Shown piece after piece: positions 1-7,259 of a stretch of 14,791 nt of DNA. The DNA comes from Betaproteobacteria bacterium (GTDB lineage Bacteria; Pseudomonadota; Gammaproteobacteria; Burkholderiales; Burkholderiaceae_C): assembly GCA_009923895.1 (NCBI GenBank), contig RFSP01000019.1:1-14791 (forward strand), read 5' to 3'. The notes below the pieces were generated by a model. It did not search any database. It saw nothing but the letters and a program-made list of their open reading frames with translations, and was not told where the DNA came from. Every line of letters starts with the position of its first letter. The first letter of the stretch is position 1. Both the position numbers and the translations under genes were made by a program.

Positions 1-222
1 CGTCTGCCGCCACCGGCAGGCCGCGCACCGCCGATTTTCCCAGGGGTCTTGCCAAAAATCACCCCGTTTTGGTGACATTCTCGCAACACCTAGCGTTTAC
101 CCCACTCCTTGGTGAAAAGTAGTTTTGATACAACTTCGGCGTTCCTCATTCCATCCGGACACGGCCCTCTTTTGGGGATCCCGTCGATCCGGGCATTTTT
201 GTTGTGTCACAGGAGACAACCG
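1..222 (+). promoter_or_regulatory. Leader and presumed promoter region of the TonB-dependent receptor gene
   Basis: No gene is supported in these 222 bases. TTGGTGA occurs twice in the same orientation (69-75 and 109-115). The first copy also forms an inverted repeat with TCACC at 59-63 (TCACC, 7 bases, GGTGA). Further down, GGATC (176-180) and GATCC (186-190) form a small inverted repeat, overlapped by CCCG/CGGG arms (180-183, 190-193) that precede a run of five T (196-200). These could be operator or attenuator parts of a sugar-controlled promoter, but no convincing -35/-10 pair with 16-18 base spacing was found. An open frame begins at a TTG at 109, but the residues it adds before 223 do not resemble a signal peptide, so it is taken as leader. 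Confidence 0.35.
211..215 (+). promoter_or_regulatory. Shine-Dalgarno site that fixes the receptor start
   Basis: AGGAG lies seven bases before the GTG at 223. It decides the start in favour of this GTG over the longer open frame from 109. The SD sits in the ten-base loop between GTTGT (201-205) and ACAAC (216-220), a possible weak 5-bp RNA hairpin that would present the SD single-stranded. Confidence 0.75.
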
Positions 223-3021
223 GTGAAGAAAACTTCCCTCAAGCGTACGCGCACCACGCAAGTCAGCGCCCTGACTGCCGTGGCCGGCGCCGTGCTGCTG
301 ATCAGCACCCAGGCCCAGGCCCAAGACACCCAAAGCGTGACGGTGACGGGCATCCGCAGCGCCATTGAAAGCGCCATCAGCGTCAAGAAGAATGCCGACA
401 ACATCGTCGAGGCGCTGAACGCGGAAGACATCGGCAAGTTGCCCGACGCCACGGTGGCCGAGTCGGTGGCCCGCCTGCCCGGTGTGACCGCTCAGCGCAA
501 CAAGGTCACGGGTCGCGCCTCGTCCATCAGCGTGCGCGGCATGTCGCCCGACTTCAACGGTGCCACGCTCAACGGACGTGAGCAGGCTTCCACCGGCGAC
601 AGCCGTGGCGTGGAGTTTGACCAGTTCCCCGCCGAACTGCTCAGCGGCGTGCTCATCTACAAGACCCCCGACGCTGGCCTCGTGGGCCAGGGCCTGTCAT
701 CCACCATCGACCTGCGCACCGTGCGCCCGCTGGACTTTGGCAAGCGCGCCGTGGCGGTGAACGTTCGCAACCAGCGCACGGGCATCGACTCAGGTGCCGG
801 CGAAGGCAAGGGCGACCGCGTGTCGCTGTCTTATGTCGACCAGTTTGCCGACCGCAAGATTGGCTTGGCGCTGGGCTTTACCAAGCTCAAGGAAGAAGGC
901 GCGAAGATTCAGCGCTTCAACTCCTGGGGTGGCTGGGTCACGAACAACGACGCCTGCTCGGGCACGTGGAGCGTGGACGGCACCTCTTGCCTCGGCACGG
1001 TGACCAAAGGCGTGAAGACCCCGGGCGGCTTTGGCTCTGACACCGAGCAGACCATCGCCAACCGCGAAGGCACGATGGCGGCTTTGCAGTTCAAGCCCAA
1101 CAAAGACACCGAGATCACGGTGGACTACTTCAAGTCCAAAGGTGACTTCGGCACCTACAAGCACGGCTTGGAAGGTCCTGTGGGTGGCGTAAGCACGGGC
1201 AGCTACGACAGCGGTGGCTATTTGAACAATGCCACCGTCAGCGGCGGCGTGGCCACCTCGGGCACGTTTACCAATTTCCGCGGTGTGATCCGCAACCACG
1301 CTGAAGCCTACACCGACCAGCTCGACTCCATGGGCCTGAACGCCAAGACCAAGCTGGGCAGCTGGAAGGCCGCGGCCGACTTGTCCAGCTCGCACGTGGT
1401 GCGCAACTCTGAGCGTTTTGAAACCACCGCGGGCGTTCCCAAGGGTGTGACGAACGCCAACGACACCATCAGCTTCAGTGGGTTCAACGGCAGCGACACC
1501 AGCAACGTGAAGTACACCACGGGTCTGAACTACGCCGACCCGACCATCATGAAGCTGACCAACGTGCAGGGTTGGGGCGGTGGCTTGCAAGACGGCTACA
1601 TCGCCAATCCGAAGGTGGATGACAAGATCGACGCCATGCGCTTGTCGGCCAAGCGTGACCTGTCCATGGGCCCGCTGTCATCGCTTGAGTTGGGTGTGAA
1701 CCGCACCGAGCGCACCAAGGAGCGCACCACGCTGGAAGGCGCCCTGCTGCTCGTGGGCAACACCACGGCCAACTCCGGTTATGCCGTGACCATGCCCAAC
1801 AGCTATGCCACCACGGCTGGCTCGACCAACATTCCCATCCTGGCCTGGAACCCCATCGGCTCCATGGGCACGGTCTACCAGAAGGCCGCTTGGAGAGACT
1901 CCGACATCCTGGCCAAGAACTGGAAGGTGGAAGAAAAGGTCACCACGTCCTACGTGCGCAGCGACCTCGATGGCAAGCTGGGCAAGGTGGACTACAAGGG
2001 CAATATCGGCGTGCAGTTTGTGCAAACCGACCAGTCCTCTCAAGGCTACAACATCGACACCTCGCGCTGCAACTCGAGCGCCCACACCTGCGTGGAGACC
2101 ATTCTGTCGGGCAACAAGTCCTACACCGACTTGCTGCCGAGCATGAACGTCAACTTTGATGTGGGCAATGACTCGGTGGTGCGCCTGGGTGCGGCCAAGG
2201 TCATGGCGCGTCCGAACATGGCCGACATGCGTGCGGCCTTCGGGTTTGGCTTTAGCAACGATCAGCAGAAGTTCACGGGCAGCGGCGGCAACTCGCAGCT
2301 CGAGCCCTTCCGCGCGTCGGCCTTGGATGTGTCCTACGAGAAGTACTGGGGCAACAAGGCTTACTTGGCGGTGGCCGGTTTCTACAAGAACCTGGACAGC
2401 TACATCATCCAGCAGGGCACGTCGTTTGACTTCAAGCCCTACATCACGGCCAACACCACCATGCCGGTGGGTGCGTCGACCGTGGGCATCTTGACCAAGC
2501 CGGTCAACGGCAATGGCGGCAACATCAAGGGCATTGAGCTCACGGGCTCCTTCCCTCTGGGCATGCTGGTCAAGCCGCTGGATGGATTTGGTGTGCAGCT
2601 GACCTACTCGGACACCTCCAGTTCGATCAACCCGCCCACCTCGGGCTTCTCGACCAACGACGTCGGCCGCGACAAGCTGCCGCTGCCGGGTCTGTCGCGC
2701 CAGGTCACCAACCTGCAGTTCTACTACGAGAAGCACGGTCTGCAAGTGCGCGTCGCTCAGCGCCAGCGCTCGGACTTCCTGGGTGAGATCTCTGACTTCC
2801 AGGACAACCGTCAGCTGACCTTCATCAAGGGCGAGAGCATCGTCGACTTCCAGATCGGCTACGAACTGCAAAGAGGCTTCCTCAAAGGCTTGTCGGTGCT
2901 GTTCCAGGCCAACAACCTGGGCAACGCCGAGTTCAAGCGCTACAAGGATGTCCCGAGCAACGTGATCGAAACCGTCAAGTACGGCAAGACCTACCTGCTG
3001 GGCATCAACTACAAGCTCTGA
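223..3021 (+). CDS. TonB-dependent outer-membrane receptor, carbohydrate (maltodextrin?) type
   Basis: A 932-residue protein when started at the GTG with a good SD. Residues 1-33 form a Sec signal peptide: basic MKKTSLKRTRTT, a hydrophobic stretch, then cleavage after AQA. A TonB-box-like SVTVTGI (38-44) follows. The plug begins with NIVEALNAEDIGKLPDATV and includes SISVRGMSPDFNGATLNGRE, hallmarks of the TonB-Xanth-Caul receptor family (TIGR01782 type) common in Caulobacter and Xanthomonas. The rest is a long beta-barrel with alternating aromatic strands ending in YLLGINYKL; the final residue is Leu rather than the usual Phe. Family members import oligosaccharides, including maltodextrins (Caulobacter MalA), using TonB-ExbBD energy. 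The substrate here is inferred from the mal genes downstream. A strong terminator follows, so it is probably its own transcription unit. Confidence 0.93.
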   Translation: MKKTSLKRTRTTQVSALTAVAGAVLLISTQAQAQDTQSVTVTGIRSAIESAISVKKNADNIVEALNAEDIGKLPDATVAESVARLPGVTAQRNKVTGRASSISVRGMSPDFNGATLNGREQASTGDSRGVEFDQFPAELLSGVLIYKTPDAGLVGQGLSSTIDLRTVRPLDFGKRAVAVNVRNQRTGIDSGAGEGKGDRVSLSYVDQFADRKIGLALGFTKLKEEGAKIQRFNSWGGWVTNNDACSGTWSVDGTSCLGTVTKGVKTPGGFGSDTEQTIANREGTMAALQFKPNKDTEITVDYFKSKGDFGTYKHGLEGPVGGVSTGSYDSGGYLNNATVSGGVATSGTFTNFRGVIRNHAEAYTDQLDSMGLNAKTKLGSWKAAADLSSSHVVRNSERFETTAGVPKGVTNANDTISFSGFNGSDTSNVKYTTGLNYADPTIMKLTNVQGWGGGLQDGYIANPKVDDKIDAMRLSAKRDLSMGPLSSLELGVNRTERTKERTTLEGALLLVGNTTANSGYAVTMPNSYATTAGSTNIPILAWNPIGSMGTVYQKAAWRDSDILAKNWKVEEKVTTSYVRSDLDGKLGKVDYKGNIGVQFVQTDQSSQGYNIDTSRCNSSAHTCVETILSGNKSYTDLLPSMNVNFDVGNDSVVRLGAAKVMARPNMADMRAAFGFGFSNDQQKFTGSGGNSQLEPFRASALDVSYEKYWGNKAYLAVAGFYKNLDSYIIQQGTSFDFKPYITANTTMPVGASTVGILTKPVNGNGGNIKGIELTGSFPLGMLVKPLDGFGVQLTYSDTSSSINPPTSGFSTNDVGRDKLPLPGLSRQVTNLQFYYEKHGLQVRVAQRQRSDFLGEISDFQDNRQLTFIKGESIVDFQIGYELQRGFLKGLSVLFQANNLGNAEFKRYKDVPSNVIETVKYGKTYLLGINYKL

Positions 3022-3045
3022 TCCTTCACAGGCCTTTGCCTGACC

Positions 3046-3077
3046 AAAGCCCCACCGGTGACGGTGGGGCTTTTTTT
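3046..3077 (+). terminator. Rho-independent terminator after the receptor gene
   Basis: A perfect 12-bp stem (AAAGCCCCACCG at 3046-3057, CGGTGGGGCTTT at 3062-3073) has a GTGA tetraloop and runs into seven T (3071-3077). It starts 24 bases after the receptor stop. A smaller hairpin, CAGGC-CTTT-GCCTG (3029-3042), precedes it. Confidence 0.95.
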
Positions 3078-3105
3078 CGCCAGGTGGTGCGCGAGCCACT
3101 TGGCG
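3078..3105. other. Second hairpin directly after the terminator
   Basis: CGCCAGGTGG (3078-3087) pairs with CCACTTGGCG (3096-3105) across an 8-base loop. As RNA this gives ten pairs with one G-U wobble. No T-run follows on the + strand, so it is not a second intrinsic terminator there. It starts at the base after the terminator's T-run. It could stabilise a transcript end or form the 5' end of the halogenase operon leader. Confidence 0.55.
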
Positions 3106-3131
3106 GGTGGACAATGCCACATCACCCATGG

Positions 3132-3183
3132 GTGGCTTTATGAAGTGGCTTTATTGCGTCACTCTATTGCGTGACTTTCTAGA
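3132..3183. repeat. Four imperfect tandem 13-bp repeats upstream of the halogenase operon
   Basis: Four units follow one another without gap: GTGGCTTTATGAA (3132), GTGGCTTTATTGC (3145), GTCACTCTATTGC (3158) and GTGACTTTCTAGA (3171). The approximate consensus is GTGRCTTTATTGC. The array ends 15 bases before the ATG at 3199. Units 3 and 4 also give GTCAC/GTGAC inverted arms. The position suggests a regulatory role such as an iterated protein-binding site, or simple slippage-generated sequence. I recognise no known binding motif. Confidence 0.7.
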
Positions 3184-3198
3184 CTGCGGATCATCGTC

Positions 3199-4716
3199 AT
3201 GGACTCTCGGACCCACTCCCCTGTACGCAAGATCGTCATCGTGGGCGGCGGCACCGCCGGTTGGATGACAGCAGCGGCCCTGTCCAAGGTGCTGCAAAAC
3301 CGGTTTGTCATTCAGCTGGTGGAGTCCGATGAGATTGGCACGGTGGGTGTGGGCGAGGCCACCATTCCAATGATCCGCCTGTACAACCAGATCCTGGAGT
3401 TGGACGAGGACGAGTTCATTCGGGAAACCCAGGCCACCTTCAAGCTGGGCATTGAGTTTGTCAACTGGGGTCACCTGGGCGAGCGCTACATCCACGGTTT
3501 TGGGGTCATTGGTCAGCAGTTGTGGACGACCGACTTCTACCAGTATTGGCTCAAGATGTGGCTGGCCGGCAAGGTGCCCGACCTGGAACACTTCTCGATC
3601 AACCGCATGGCGTGCCGCGCCAACAAATGCATGCGTGCGGCCACCGACATGCCCAAGTCGCCGCTGTCAGAAATCGTGCACGCCTTTCACTTTGACGCGG
3701 GTTTGTTTGCCAAGTACTTGCGCAAATATTCAGAAAAGCGCGGCGTGATTCGCACCGAGGGGCGGATTGTGAACGTGCCGCTGCGCGGCGATGGCCAGGT
3801 GGAAGCCGTCGTGCTAGAAACCGGCGAGCGGGTGGAAGGCGATTTGTTCATTGACTGCTCGGGCTTCAGAGGGCTCTTGATCGAGCAGGCCTTGCACACC
3901 GGCTACGAAGACTGGTCGCAGTGGCTGCCCGTCAATCGCGCGGTGGCCGTGCCCTGCGACCACGGGGGAGAGTTCACGCCCTACACACGTGCCACGGCGC
4001 ACGCCAGTGGCTGGCAATGGCGCATTCCGTTGCAGCATCGCATTGGCAACGGCCACGTGTATTGCAGCGACTTCATCAGCGATGACGAAGCCGCCGCCAC
4101 CTTGCTCAGCCATTTGGATGGCCAGCCCCGAGCCGAGCCGCGGTTGTTGAAGTTTGTCACCGGCAAGCGACGCAAGGTGTGGAACCAAAACGTGGTGTCC
4201 ATGGGCTTGGCCAGCGGCTTCTTGGAGCCCCTGGAGTCCACCAGCATTCACCTCATCCAAACCACCATCGACAAGCTCATCACCTTTTTCCCGGACCAGG
4301 GTTTCGCGCAGAACGACATCGATGAGTTCAATGCGCAGATGGACGCGGAATTTGTGAGCATTCGCGACTTCATCATCTTGCACTACAAGCTCACCCAGCG
4401 TGACGACTCCGCTTTCTGGCGGCGTTGTCGCGACATGGAGGTGCCCGAGTCGCTGACGCGGCGCATGGCGCTGTACAAGCAACACGGCCGTATCTTCCGC
4501 GAGGGCGCAGAGCTGTTCACGCCCGTGAGCTGGCTGCAAGTGATGCACGGCCAAGGCCTCAAGCCCGAGAGCTATCACCCGCTGGTGGATGTGTACCCGG
4601 AGAAGGACATCCAAGAATTCTTGGATGGCATCGCCACCGTGATACGCAAGTGCGTGGAGGTGATGCCTACCCACGCTGACTACATCGCCCAGCACTGCGC
4701 AGCGCAGAAGATGTGA
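3199..4716 (+). CDS. Flavin-dependent halogenase family protein (tryptophan halogenase-like)
   Basis: A 505-residue protein, the usual length for the PF04820 family. It has the N-terminal FAD motif GGGTAGW (16-22), VGVGEATIP (49-57), FK at 81-82 where K82 matches the lysine that activates hypohalous acid (K79 of PrnA), the FAD motif DLFIDCSGFRG (215-225), the halogenase signature WQWRIP (272-277, WxWxIP), and EPLEST (343-348) with E346 matching the catalytic glutamate of PrnA. All key residues are present, so it is probably an active FADH2-dependent enzyme. It has no signal peptide and should be cytoplasmic, needing a flavin reductase from elsewhere. PF04820 genes often sit beside TIGR01782-type receptors in sugar loci, where their substrate is mostly unknown; free tryptophan should not be assumed. 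The start ATG has only a weak SD-like GGA. It heads a five-gene run. Confidence 0.9.
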   Translation: MDSRTHSPVRKIVIVGGGTAGWMTAAALSKVLQNRFVIQLVESDEIGTVGVGEATIPMIRLYNQILELDEDEFIRETQATFKLGIEFVNWGHLGERYIHGFGVIGQQLWTTDFYQYWLKMWLAGKVPDLEHFSINRMACRANKCMRAATDMPKSPLSEIVHAFHFDAGLFAKYLRKYSEKRGVIRTEGRIVNVPLRGDGQVEAVVLETGERVEGDLFIDCSGFRGLLIEQALHTGYEDWSQWLPVNRAVAVPCDHGGEFTPYTRATAHASGWQWRIPLQHRIGNGHVYCSDFISDDEAAATLLSHLDGQPRAEPRLLKFVTGKRRKVWNQNVVSMGLASGFLEPLESTSIHLIQTTIDKLITFFPDQGFAQNDIDEFNAQMDAEFVSIRDFIILHYKLTQRDDSAFWRRCRDMEVPESLTRRMALYKQHGRIFREGAELFTPVSWLQVMHGQGLKPESYHPLVDVYPEKDIQEFLDGIATVIRKCVEVMPTHADYIAQHCAAQKM

Positions 4717-4734
4717 CCGGGGCCTCAATAACAC

Positions 4735-5991
4735 ATGTCTGCCTTTGATTTATCGGTGCTGTTCTTCTTGCAGTTGGCCGTGATCGTGGCCACCTGCAGG
4801 GTCTGCGGCTGGGTGTTTCGGTTTTTGGGTCAGCCGCAGGTGGTCAGCGAGATGATTGCAGGGGTGCTGTTGGGACCGTCCTTGCTGGGGTGGTTGGCAC
4901 CCGAGGTGAGTGCTGCCTTGTTCCCTCCTGCCTCCAAGCCCATCTTGTTTGCGGTCTGTCAGCTCGGGCTGGTGCTTTACATGTTTCTCATCGGCGTGGA
5001 GTTTGACTTCGAGCTCATTCGCTCGCGCTTGCGCACTGCGGCTGCCGTGTCGATGGCGGGCATTGCCGTGCCTTTCACATTGGGGGTGCTGATCGCCTGG
5101 CAGGTGTGGGACCGGCCCGAGCTCTTTTCATCGCGCACCACTGCCTTGCAGGCCATGCTTTTCTTGGGCGCGGCCATGTCCATCACGGCCTTCCCCATGC
5201 TGGCGCGCATCATCTTTGAGCAAGGCCTGGCCCGCACCTCATTGGGCACTTTGGCCCTGGCGGCAGGCTCCATCGACGATGTGGCGGCGTGGACGGTTTT
5301 GGCCGTGGTGCTGGCCAGCTTTCAAGGAGACCCTTCCATTGCCTTGGGCGCCATTGGCGGCGGCATCGCCTTTGCCTTGCTGTGCTTGCTGGGGCTGCGC
5401 CGGTGGTTGCGCCCGTGGGGCGAGCAAGTTGAACGCGAGGGTCGCATGAGCGACAACCTCTTGGTGGGCGTGTTGCTGATCGTGATGTTGTCGGCCTGGT
5501 TCACCGACTCCATTCAGGTCTACGCGGTGTTCGGGGCGTTCTTGGCGGGCCTGGCCATGCCGCGCGGGCGCTTTGCGGCCGAACTGCACCGCATGCTCTA
5601 TCCCATGACCACCTTGCTGTTGCTGCCGTGTTTCTTTGTCTATTCGGGCCTGAACACCAAGCTGGGTTTGGTCAACACGCCCGAGCTGTGGGCGCTGGGG
5701 GGCTTGCTGCTGGCTGCGGCCATCATCGGCAAGGGTGTGGCCTGCTACACCGCCGCGCGGCTTCACGGAGAAACCCATCGCGAAAGCCTGGCCATTGGCG
5801 CACTCATGAATGCCCGTGGTCTGATGGAGCTCATCATCCTGAATATCGGGCTGCAACGGGGAATCATTGAGCCGGCCCTCTTTACCTTGATGGTGCTCAT
5901 GGCCATCGTGACGACGCTGATGGCCTCGCCCATCTTTCGGGCGCTGTATGGGCCGCCTCCAACTTCGGCGGTCACCTCCAGGTCGCATTGA
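4735..5991 (+). CDS. Cation:proton antiporter, CPA2 (Kef/NapA-like) family
   Basis: A 418-residue, very hydrophobic inner-membrane protein with about 12-13 predicted helices. GQPQVVSEMIAGVLLGPSLLG (32-52) is the classic N-terminal CPA2 signature. The SIDDVAAWT segment carries D181-D182, matching the paired acidic residues that bind the exchanged ion and protons in this family. The protein ends soon after the last helix (ALYGPPPTSAV), so it lacks the cytosolic TrkA-N/RCK nucleotide-binding domain of full KefB/C proteins. It starts 18 bases after the halogenase stop, and its own stop overlaps a possible TTG start of the next frame, so it appears to be cotranscribed with the sugar transporter genes. 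Whether it moves Na+, K+ or another ion cannot be read from the sequence, and its role in sugar use is unknown. Confidence 0.88.
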   Translation: MSAFDLSVLFFLQLAVIVATCRVCGWVFRFLGQPQVVSEMIAGVLLGPSLLGWLAPEVSAALFPPASKPILFAVCQLGLVLYMFLIGVEFDFELIRSRLRTAAAVSMAGIAVPFTLGVLIAWQVWDRPELFSSRTTALQAMLFLGAAMSITAFPMLARIIFEQGLARTSLGTLALAAGSIDDVAAWTVLAVVLASFQGDPSIALGAIGGGIAFALLCLLGLRRWLRPWGEQVEREGRMSDNLLVGVLLIVMLSAWFTDSIQVYAVFGAFLAGLAMPRGRFAAELHRMLYPMTTLLLLPCFFVYSGLNTKLGLVNTPELWALGGLLLAAAIIGKGVACYTAARLHGETHRESLAIGALMNARGLMELIILNIGLQRGIIEPALFTLMVLMAIVTTLMASPIFRALYGPPPTSAVTSRSH

Positions 5992-6008
5992 CCGGACGCT
6001 GGCGCGTG

Positions 6009-7259
6009 ATGAGCGTGGACCGTCGAGAGTTTCAGCGCCGATGTTGGGCTCAGGCCGTCGGTCTGGCGGGGCTGGGCGGCACGCTGGGCACACTGGGCAC
6101 CCTCGGCACCCCCGCCACGGCCAGTCCGTCACGCGCGGGTGCATCGCCCCTGGTGGTGTGGTTCACGGTCGAGGGCGCCAAGGGCATGCGCCGCATTGCA
6201 CAAGACTTCACCCGAGACACCGGCGTGGAGGTGGTGGTGGAAACACCCGATGACGGGCCCGCCAAATTTCAACAAGCGGCCTCTGCGGGCAAAGGGCCAG
6301 ACATCTACATCTACGCGCACGACCGCATTGGTGAGTGGATCGCTGGCGGATTGATCCACGCTGTGACCCCGAGCCAGCCCCTGCTCGATGACGTCGATCC
6401 GCTGGCGTGGAAAGGCTTCTCCTCACGAGGTCGCCTGTGGGGCTACCCGTATTCCATCGAGGCGATCACGCTGGTCTACAACAAGGCCTTGGTGGCCACA
6501 CCGCCCAAAAACTTTGACGAGGTGATCGCGCTTGACAACAGGCTCAAAGCGCAAGGCAAGCGGGCCATTCTTTGGGACTACACCAACAGCTATTTCACCT
6601 GGCCTTTGTTCGCTGCGCAGGGCGGCTACGCGTTCAAGGCACGCGCCGATGGCACGGTGGATGTGACAGACACGGGCGTGAACAACGCCGGGGCCCTGGC
6701 CGCTGCGCGGGTGCTCGACCGCCTCATTCGCGAGGGCCGAATGCCCGTGGGCAGTGGCTACCCCGAGATGGAGGCGGCCATGGCACAGGGCCACGTGGCC
6801 ATGATGATCAACGGCCCTTGGTCGTGGGTCAATCTGCAGCGCGTGAAGATGGACTTTGGGGTGGCCAAGATTCCCATGGTGGGCGGCAAGAGCGCTGTAC
6901 CCTTTGTGGGCGTCAAAGGATTCATGATCAATCGGGCCACGCGTCATCGAGAACTGGCCGTGGAATTCATTGAGCACTACCTGATGGCACCAGCAGGCCT
7001 GCGGGCCATCGACCGCGCCGAGCCCATCGGCGCACCGGCCAGCAAGGCCTACTTTGCCGAGGTGGTGGCCAACCCCCGTGTGGGCGACAAGATCGCCACC
7101 ATCATGGCCTCGGCGCGCGATGGCCTGCCCACACCCAGCAATCCTGAAATGGGGCGTTTCTGGGCGGCCATGAAAACGTCTCTGACCCACCTCAGCGAAG
7201 GTCGGCAATCGCCCCAACAGGCTTTGGACGCGGCCGCCCGTCGCATCTTGCAGCCATGA
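6009..7259 (+). CDS. malE: Maltose/maltodextrin-binding protein MalE (ABC transporter)
   Basis: The periplasmic sugar receptor of a MalEFG-type importer, 416 residues from this ATG. LVVWFTVEGAKGMRRIAQDF, ETPDDGPAKFQQ and KGPDIYIYAHDRIGEWIAGGL line up with the start of E. coli MalE (GYNGLAEVGKKF, GPDIIFWAHDRFG), and PFVGVKGFMINR matches PFVGVLSAGIN. The N terminus has VDRREFQRR followed by a moderately hydrophobic stretch and ATA, which looks like a twin-arginine (Tat) signal rather than the Sec signal of E. coli MalE. The frame is open from a TTG at 5988 that overlaps the antiporter stop; a GTG at 6006 is also possible. ATG is chosen because it puts the RR motif at residues 5-6. No strong SD is seen, so translational coupling is likely. 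It overlaps malF by four bases (ATGA). Confidence 0.92.
   Translation: MSVDRREFQRRCWAQAVGLAGLGGTLGTLGTLGTPATASPSRAGASPLVVWFTVEGAKGMRRIAQDFTRDTGVEVVVETPDDGPAKFQQAASAGKGPDIYIYAHDRIGEWIAGGLIHAVTPSQPLLDDVDPLAWKGFSSRGRLWGYPYSIEAITLVYNKALVATPPKNFDEVIALDNRLKAQGKRAILWDYTNSYFTWPLFAAQGGYAFKARADGTVDVTDTGVNNAGALAAARVLDRLIREGRMPVGSGYPEMEAAMAQGHVAMMINGPWSWVNLQRVKMDFGVAKIPMVGGKSAVPFVGVKGFMINRATRHRELAVEFIEHYLMAPAGLRAIDRAEPIGAPASKAYFAEVVANPRVGDKIATIMASARDGLPTPSNPEMGRFWAAMKTSLTHLSEGRQSPQQALDAAARRILQP
6081..6107. repeat. Short 9-bp tandem repeat in the MalE signal region
   Basis: Three imperfect in-frame 9-bp units (ACGCTGGGC, ACACTGGGC, ACCCTCGGC) encode Thr-Leu-Gly three times within the hydrophobic part of the signal sequence. 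They follow a related GGG-CTG-GGC-GGC. The reading frame is kept, so copy number could change signal length without breaking the protein. Confidence 0.65.

Noticed and set aside
109..222. Longer receptor start at TTG 109
   Set aside because: The extra 38 residues are not signal-like. GTG 223 has AGGAG at seven bases and gives a clean signal peptide.
1678..3129. 483-codon open frame on the - strand, antisense to the receptor
   Set aside because: Composition is that of a shadow frame in GC-rich coding DNA (Val/Ala/His/Arg/Gly-rich), no domain is recognisable, and the receptor on the other strand is certain. The same holds for the antisense frames at 790-1590 and 3814-4734.
3078..3198. Sigma-70 promoter for the halogenase operon (for example TGGACA at 3108)
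   Set aside because: No -10-like hexamer lies 16-18 bases downstream of it.
3199..4716. Part of an antibiotic biosynthesis cluster
   Set aside because: No other secondary-metabolite gene is present; every neighbour belongs to transport or sugar use.
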